NCBI GenBank assembly: GCA_036346225.1
Contig: JARFIW010000139.1
Coordinates: forward strand, 6,138,001-6,202,000
Source: Platerodrilus igneus
Taxonomy: Eukaryota > Arthropoda > Insecta > Coleoptera > Lycidae
DNA length: 64,000 nt
Direction of reading: 5' to 3'
Both the position numbers and the translations under genes were made by a program. Of this stretch, positions 36,810-45,800 are shown piece by piece. Each line of letters opens with the position of its first letter. Position 1 is the first letter of the stretch. The notes below the pieces were generated by a model, which saw nothing but the letters and a program-made list of their open reading frames with translations, had not been told where the DNA came from and searched no databases.

Positions 36810-39800
36810 AGATGTATCTGTAGACAAACTCTTATGAAAATAATAATAGCTTATTGACGTATACAAATCGGGCTAATAGATATATAGCCTAGTGCAGAAA
36901 AACAATTACAGTTTGTCGACAAAAACGTGCTTTTAGTTTCTGGCACTGTCAGCATCGAGCAATAAGCATGTTGCGCTTGAAAAAGGAACACAAACAACAT
37001 TACAGATGTGGTGAGTTTGTATGCAGTAGACGCAAGAATTAGTGAAAGTGTATCTAGCGCTAAGGATATTTTGACTAAGAGTGCTAGACAGATACTTTGT
37101 GAACCTAGTATTAATAGTAGGTTGCACAAAAATATTAAGCTGCCTAATAGACTTACTATGTTTTGATTTTTTTATTGACCGTGTACTTTACAACTTTTTT
37201 GTTGAGGGTAAATAAATAAATAAATAGCAGTTTGTCTACTTGGGCATTGTGTCATTATTTCTTGTACCCACTCATGCTCTGAGATAATATGGTACTTTAA
37301 CGCAATCATAGGTCCCGTCTACACAAATCTAGTTTTCTCTAGCATGATGACATGTATGTATAAACTATAGTGTTCTCTATGTTATAAACTTGACTTAGTC
37401 CTTCCTTAGTACCAGTATAACATTTGAACTTTTATTAGAATACATAAAAGCTTCCTTGAAGCCTGTTACGTGCCAATCAAACTGGCCCTTAAACATTGTC
37501 TTAGGTTAATTTTGATGTGCGGAAGTTTCGCGCCACAATTTCAAAAGACTCGGGGCGCGTATTTCCGTTACGTCACAATGCGTTTGCGCCAGATCGTGCG
37601 ACGCGAGTGGGTTGGACGAATAACTTCGCGCCGACGTGTAAAAGACAAAAGTGGGGACAAGTTTCCGGTGCTCTCTGTAACGTAGCTTTTTGCCTGAACC
37701 TTCGAGTGGAGTGGACGCTTGAGGTATCGTATCGTGCCTTATCTTTATCTATGTAGATTTCCTTGCTTGCTTGTTTTTGTTTGTCGCCCCTTATACCATG
37801 TTCCCGTCATTCCCTGCATAGGTAGATGAAATTTGCAGCCGCCTAGGCGAACCGTACTGCACGACCCTGGATGAACGAGCCCATGACTGCCGTAGCCGGT
37901 CGGAGCGCTTGAAGTGACGTTGGCAGGAGTCACCATCTTTAACTACCTCAAAAGGGCCTTCCGTAGCCCTGATGGACTTTAGAGAAGCCAACTTTAACTC
38001 AATCCCGCCGGACGCCGGATTTCTTATGTGAGTACTCTCTTGTTAATTTGTTCGCTATTATAATCTATTGTCTTAAATGTATAAATTTTCCGATTATTGC
38101 GCAATATATTTTGTGCATTGGTGACGTCATTGGCAGATGAGCGCGCCCAAAATCTGTATAAGATTAGCGCTACCAACTGCCGATGGTGTCTAGTAAACCC
38201 CGCTTGCGGTGTTGTATTTATCGAACTTTTAAATGTAAGAAGCCTTAGAAATAAACCTTCATTGTATTAATTGTAATTTCAATGCAACTCTTAATATTAA
38301 GTGTAAAAAACTTAGTGGATTTTTTATGTAATTTGAAATGCTCAGATAGCTTGCAAGCCACTACAGTCTCGCCCCATTTCTTGATTCAACTAGTCACAGA
38401 GAAACATTGTTGCTGTTGTTATTGTTTTTGATGTACGTTTGTGAAAGAGTAGCTTGTAAGATATAGTCTCATGTTACACTGCAGTTTTGGTTTAATAAAT
38501 GTTTTATTGCTAGGCAACAATGTTGTATTCACTAGTCTTGTAAGCTTCTTGATATACAGTCCATGTGTTTGCTATACGGTGGAAAGGTTTTTATTCTTTA
38601 TTCTGACGATATGTCATATAAATTGATAAAGGGTGGATAGGTACGGGTGTTTGAAACGAGATAACAAACCAGCATCTAAATCAAAAGAAGCCAAGTATAT
38701 TAATTAAACGTTGACCCATTTAATTTCGAGAGCTTCCTGAAATACTGTTTAAACACTGTAACGTTCTGAATCATCAATTTTTAAGTACTCCGGTATAATG
38801 GTGAACAGTTACTATATTTCAATCCGTATAAATAATTTACCATCGGCAAAAAGTACACTTTTATAATAATTTAATTCACAATCACCTACTAAACAAGCAG
38901 ATGTTTCGTAATTTTTTGTGACATGTACGTTGTCTTATGATACCAATTCTCAATTCCATTCAGTTAGCATAATTTGGACCATCCTCACTCTGATTCGACC
39001 CCTTTTGCTTGAGCATACAGGTATGGGGGGGATAATGCGGCGTTTTTTGTAACATAGATCCTAGCAGTTAAAAACATATGGTCACAATATTTAAACTTAT
39101 AACTAAAATAGTTTATGTTAGAGGGTGAGCGCCACACTTCAATGTGTTAGATTGCAGTAAATTCATATTGAATCCACATTGAAATTAGATATACAGTGAC
39201 CTTGCTCAAAGCTAGTTTTTTGTATACCCATAGCAAGCATTCTTAAGCATCGCGGTCATAGTCAGACAGGGTCGGATCTAGACAAAATTGGGGGGGTCAA
39301 GTATACTATACGTACATTATCAGCATAGAAGAAGTGAAACAGAAGTCTTCAGGATTTTTAGTTTTATAATTATCTCCTTTTGTTTGCTTGTTCACTTTTC
39401 TAGGAATACTTATTTTTGTGTTTAATAACAAAGCTAACTTTTACGCTTCAATAAACAGGTAATTAAATACATTTGTACTGTTTACCCTTTTTTCTTTGAG
39501 TAGTTTGATTGTTTATTGATAATTAACGGGATACACCCATGTTTTACAAAATGATTTAACACATGCTGCAACTAAACACAAGCTTTTCTACTATTAGTTA
39601 TAGAAGAAAAAAAATATATATATAATGTATAGTAATAATGTAAAGTAATAATAATAATATAATAATATAATACACGCCTTACCTAAATACTAATTGTACA
39701 TCACTGTATTAATTACATACTCTGAATAACTGATTTAACGAGTGTTTAAATGATTCGTATGATTGACAAAACATATCTACAGATCTACAATGATTATTAA

Positions 39801-42800
39801 ATTCACGACTTATCCTTGAAATTGCACTGAAATAACTAAAATTCTGCCTGTGGAAAGAAACATAAAAAAAATTTGCAGAACGTAATGTCCTTAATGGAAT
39901 ATTCAAACTAAAAAACCGCAATAGCTCAGAACAATCTATAAAAGAATTAAACAACTTAAACACTAAACACACATCAGTAATTATGCGCCTATTTTGCAAT
40001 GACACCATATTTAGAGTTCGTAAAGTACTATTGTAACAGTGCACTGCAATACCTAGCTTATATGCTGCAAAACGTAAAAATTTATGCTGAATTGATTCAA
40101 TTTTCTTTATGTATAACATATAACTAGGTGACCAAATACAGGAACAGTATTCCAAGTGTGACCTAACCAATGAGCAATATAAAATTTTAAATGTAATAGC
40201 ATTTCTAACTTCACCTGAAAATCTCATGATAAGGCCTAGCATTCTTCTAGATTTAGAAATAATCTTATCAATATGTTGCCTAAATGTAAGTTGCACATCG
40301 AAATGAACTCCAAGATCACAGATATCAGTAACAACACTCAATGATACACCATTTAACATATATGATGTTTGAATTTGAGATTTACCACGAAAAATTTTTA
40401 TGCAGTAGCACTTTTGTAAATTCAGCTGCAAGTCATTCACAGCACACCACTGTTGAAATTTATATAGGTTGTTTTGCAAGTCAAAACTATCTGACAGTGA
40501 AGCAATAGTAGTAAAAATTTTGATGTCATCTGCAAAGAGTAAAAATTTACATCCCTCAAATACCGATTTAATATCGTTAATAAAAATGGAAAAAAGAATC
40601 GGCCCTAGATGTGACCCCTTCGGTACACCTGACGTAACCCGAATTGTTTCAGAAATATAATTTTTACGAACTGAACCCTCTCACACAAATAACTTCTAAA
40701 CCAGTCAAGCAAAGTGCCATCAACTCCCGACGCACACAATTTCTCTAACAAAAGTATATGGTTAACACGGTCGAAGGCTTTAGCAAAATCACCATAAATA
40801 GCATCTACCTGTAGACCAGCTTCAAAGGCCGTAGAGATATAATTGGTATAGACCAGAAGATTCGAGGCAGTGGATCTTCCTGCACAAAACCCATGCTGCT
40901 CCCCAATAATAACATTCTTAAATAGTAAAGTTAATTTATCACACACCACACTTTCCAGTATTTTTGGAAAACAACTACAAATAGAAATTGGACGATAGTT
41001 CTTTACATTTGATTTATCTCCACTTTTGTGAATTGGTATAACGTAACTCAACTTCCAGAGCTCTGGAAAAACACCACTACTTAAAGACTTATTGAACAGA
41101 ATATATAAGCATCGTGTAAATATGAATATACAATTTTTAACTAAAATAGGTGGAATACCATCTGGACCTGGTCCCTTACTAATTTTAAGTTTCTCAATTT
41201 TGCTATAGATTTCTGTTAATGAAACATCTAAGCTGCTAATGTTAACTAGTTGTTTATATTCAACTTTTGGCAGAGCAACATTGTTGCTTGAATACACCGA
41301 TGAAAAATATTTGGCAAATAAATTAGGAATATTCCGACCAATGGCTGTTTCATCATCTAAATTCATAGCATTTGGAATATTGGTATTCCTTCTTAACGAA
41401 TTCACATAGTGCCAAAAGCAACCTGCATTATTGAATATCATATTTTCGGTTTTTCAGACAAATCTTGTAAAATCTCGCTCGTTTAACACTGAACAATAGC
41501 TTCTTAACTGTGAGAAGACTAAGAAGTCTTCTAATGATGAAGTTTCTTTAAACCTTTTATGAGCAAGCTTCTTTTGTAAAACCAACCTTTTTAATTCGTG
41601 TGAAAACCATTTTGGAAAATTAGACGTATTTGATCTTCTTACAGGTAGATATAGTTTCATGGCTTCATATAATATATTGTAAAAAACATGTATAGAATGA
41701 TCTATTGACTCACTGTTTAAAATGGTTTCCCAATCATAGCTAGCAAAGTAATTGCAAACATTTCCATAATTAGCATGCTTAAAATCATAATAAAATTCAT
41801 CATACATTAAGGATGAAACATTCTCTTTAAGATTCAATGTTGCTGTTATAGCAGGGTGGAAATTATCATACTTAAGATCCAATGTAACATCAACCTTTGT
41901 ACTTATTATGTTTGTAAACAACAAATCCAATATAGTATCAAACACATTAACAACAGTATTTAATTGAACTAAACCATATGAACCAAAACAGTCAGAAATT
42001 GCAGTTGATGAATTTATTTCATTCACAGAAGCCCCCTCTTGATGTACTGCATATACACCAAAACTATTAACATTGTTATCGTTAACCCAAGATGTTTTGG
42101 GTAAATTATAATCACCCATAATTATAAGCTTGCCATTTAAATAATGTTGTGTAATTTCATCTACAGCAGTACAGTGATCTAAATATATATTCAAAGAAGA
42201 TCTCGGAGGTATGTACACAGCACCAACTAAAAGCGTTTCAGAAAAGCAATTAATTTTAACAAACACCTGTTCAATATTAGACATTAAAACAGTTACTTTT
42301 TGACTATGAAGCCTGGCATCAACCGCCACCAAAACACCACCTCCCCTATTAAAAACACTAGATTCAGGACTACGATCCGTTCTATATATATTATAATTAT
42401 CAAGTCTGAGCTCACTAGTAGGTATATTATTGTGCAGCCAAGTTTCGGTATAAACAATTATGTCGTACCTTACACTAGATGAGTTAATAGCTAACATCAA
42501 CTGTCTTAATATTGTACAAACACCCCGAACATTTTGGTAGTATAACTTTAGTTTTTTGGATCAGTATGTGTGGTAACATTTACAATTGTTGGAACCCCAT
42601 TTATGTATCCGATAGACTTATTTCCACCGTTTCGTTTAATTTCATTAAGTTCATTTTTGATTTTGCGAAAGTGTTCTCTTTGCATAGGGGTTTGATCCAT
42701 GCTAATGCCATAGATGTTATCAGAAAGCTTATTCCTATTTCTCAAAGCTACTTTAACCAGATCAGCATCCTTCAAAACTAGTTTAATTGGTCTAGGTTTA

Positions 42801-45800
42801 TCACAATCAATTTTACGACCCACTCGTATCACCTTTAAAATATCGGACTGCTTAATTCCCAACTTCAGAATCATCGTAGAAATTAATTGTGTATCATCAG
42901 CCACCTTATCCTCCAATTTTACCCTATTAGATTCTTCCACATTATACACCATCAGATTTCTTTCACGCACTCTTCTCTCATGCACCTCATGATAAACTGT
43001 TTCAGCATTAACAGAACCAAGTTTTTCATGAAGTTCTTTCACTTCCTTCTTTAATGCCATCAATTCCTGCTGCAGGACAGAGAATTTATTCAAAATATTT
43101 GGAACCTGTTTAAAGGATTCTCTACAGACTTCACAAAAGTATATAACCAGTCTTTTCTGCAAAAGAACAGGACGAAGTTCTGTACTAGATAAACCAGTAC
43201 ATTTTTCATGTGCAACTGACTGACAACAATTGCAAATTACTACTTTCTCTTCATCACCAATTTCTGACCTGCACTTCACACAAGAATTTTGAAACATATT
43301 AAACTAAATAAACTAAATTTTCCTTATTCAAAGATTTAAAATTAAACAATTGATTCAGTTGATACACAATTTAACACAAAATTTATAATCCAGACCTATA
43401 TTTATTGTTTATGTTTGTTGTCATATAGAAAAACACAAAACCAGACTGCAAGATAATTAGCACATGAAGCAAAGTTCATTTGATTAAAAGTATTCCTTAA
43501 TTTTTCAGCACTTTTAGGCAATTTTACATCACAACCCTTCTTAATCAGTTTTAAAAAGTTGTCCACTTAAATTCTACACAGTTTTTTATATTACTGAACA
43601 CTATTTCAATTTATTATTTTAAGTTATTCCATCAAATTTTTAATTTATTTACAGAGCTCATTGCAACACATGCATTCTTCACCATCATTCACCATTTTCT
43701 TTAATAGCATTTCTTGCAAAATTTAAGTCGACGATTTTTTTTTTGAAACAACCTGCATAGAGGCAACGCCGCTGATAAAATATTTGTCAAGCAAATAACA
43801 GTCACCATAAAAGAAGAATCCATTAGTGATAAATGAAGAGAATGCGTCATTGTTGCAGTATCGGTTTCATCCCACTCTGACACCCTTACGAACACGTTGT
43901 TGATTTCATTCAGAGACTTTTGAAAAAGAAAAATGTTCTCGTGTCTTTCAATCCACCTGGCTTTGCAAAGCCCTATCAGCTGTTTTCCGAAAATATCTTT
44001 TGACACAATATTACGCTTTGAAGATGCGTTGAAAAAAGCAACAACACTTTTTATGACACCTAAACATCGTCTCAAATGAATAATCTTCGCTGACTTTGAT
44101 ATGGTCAAGTTTAGAGCATGATTAAGGCAATAAGGCAAATATACTGGATAGCATTATTACACTTTTTTAAAATGAAGGAAACAGCCCCCTTTGCTTCAGA
44201 CACCAATGTACTACAGCCATCAGTAGCTACTCCAACACAATGCTTTTTCGGAAGACCCTGTCTTTTTATAAAGTTCAAGACTAACATTCGTATAGTCCCA
44301 CCAGTTAATGGACTGTCAGCAACTTCAACATTACATGATCCATCTTCCTGTGGTAACGTTTCTTTTCTTGGATTCAAAAGCTCAATAAAATCTTCATAGA
44401 TATCAAAGTTATACACATAACGAATTGCAAATGTAAGTTGTGACTGATGTGACACATCTGTAGTCTCATCAAAAACTATACTGTACCATTTACTCTCTAA
44501 AACTTGTTCAATTATGAAATTAGTTATTTCTTCAGCGCAGCAACTAATCAGTTCATTTTGCACAGTCTTGCTTGTATACTTGGCATTTGCAGATGCAATT
44601 TCAATATGCTTGGCAAGAAGTAGATCTCCAGCTTCTGCTCTGAAGCGAACTAACTTACAAAAATTACCATCATTTTCTTCAGCATTGGCAGTTTCGCCTA
44701 AATCTTCATCATCACGATGTCCTCGGCAGGGAACGTTTTGAACACCAAGGAATAATATACACTTCAAAATAGATTTGAGTGTTCTCCTATTTTCTAAAAC
44801 TTCCTTTTGTTGATGTTTGTTGATCTGGTATTCCAGCTGAAGACTTGGTTTGTTGACTTTTTTGAGGAATTCTTTTCCCTTTTGCATCGATGCCCTGTGA
44901 TAAGCATTCTGAACATGAGTCATTATATATCCATCTTTTCCTAGCAGATGTTTATAATCTGTCACTGGCTTTATGACGAAATTTTTGAGGGGAATTCAAC
45001 CAACTGTGTGCGAAGCAAACAATACACAATTAACACAAAATAGTCCTTTCTGAATTTCCGAAAATACTAACCACACATATTGAAAAAATATTTCAACTGA
45101 AGGCCACGTTAACTGTCTTTCCCATTTTTTTTTATCACAACACAAGGGAAAATATTGTAGCGGGCTACTACTGTGTTTCACCAATTTAAAACAAGTAGTA
45201 AATAAAAGTCTTTATTACTCACTGTTCACAAGTCTAATTAACAGTATATGTCTTATTTATAGATGTTTTCTGTCCAATTACAGTGAAGCACTATCACACT
45301 ATTGCTATTTGCAAGCACTAATATCTTCTTAAACTAAATTCTTAACCATAGGTCTATTAACAATACTAACACTACTATTTATTTATTACACTTTTGTCTA
45401 TTTATGTATTTTACAAGCTGGTGGTACAATATACACGTTCACATAACACAAATTTATTTTTACTCTTGGACTTTCAAAAGCGTATAACTAACTTACTTTA
45501 CACGATATAATTTATATTCCACATTTAGATATAGACTAACTCCTACATTAATCACCGATCTTATATATAACGTATAATTAAATAGATGACTGATACTCCG
45601 GTATATGCTAGAAGGTTCTGGGCTTCTGTAGTATATACATTACTTACAGCGCTTGTGTGTTGGACGGGTTGCCTAATAGTAGCTCGTAACAATATAATCC
45701 TTTGAAGGTTTCCAGTGGTTAACCAAGAGTTGCTCTTTGGTGAAATCATCCAAAATTTTACCAATAATATTTTCTATGTCATAAACGGTTTGCTGTTCCG

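Larger units (their letters stand above)
39512..43675 (-). mobile_element. LINE-C copy 1: near full-length jockey/CR1-like retrotransposon with PHD-type ORF1
   Basis: 4.2 kb, minus strand. ORF1 is at 42548-43297 and ORF2 at 39709-42545 with few lesions. The right (5') boundary is set by comparison with copy 2: both share sequence up to ACACATGCAT (43666-43675 and 59782-59791) and then diverge. The left (3') end shares TTTATTGATAATTAACGGG (39512 and 48828), after which the copies diverge, copy 2 having extra TTTA units. I see no convincing target-site duplication. Confidence 0.85.

Noticed and set aside
36851..37129. Minus-strand hydrophobic ORFs
   Set aside because: They overlap the plus-strand LINE-tail-like sequence, and two frames are open at once; no motif. 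Chance ORFs are likely.
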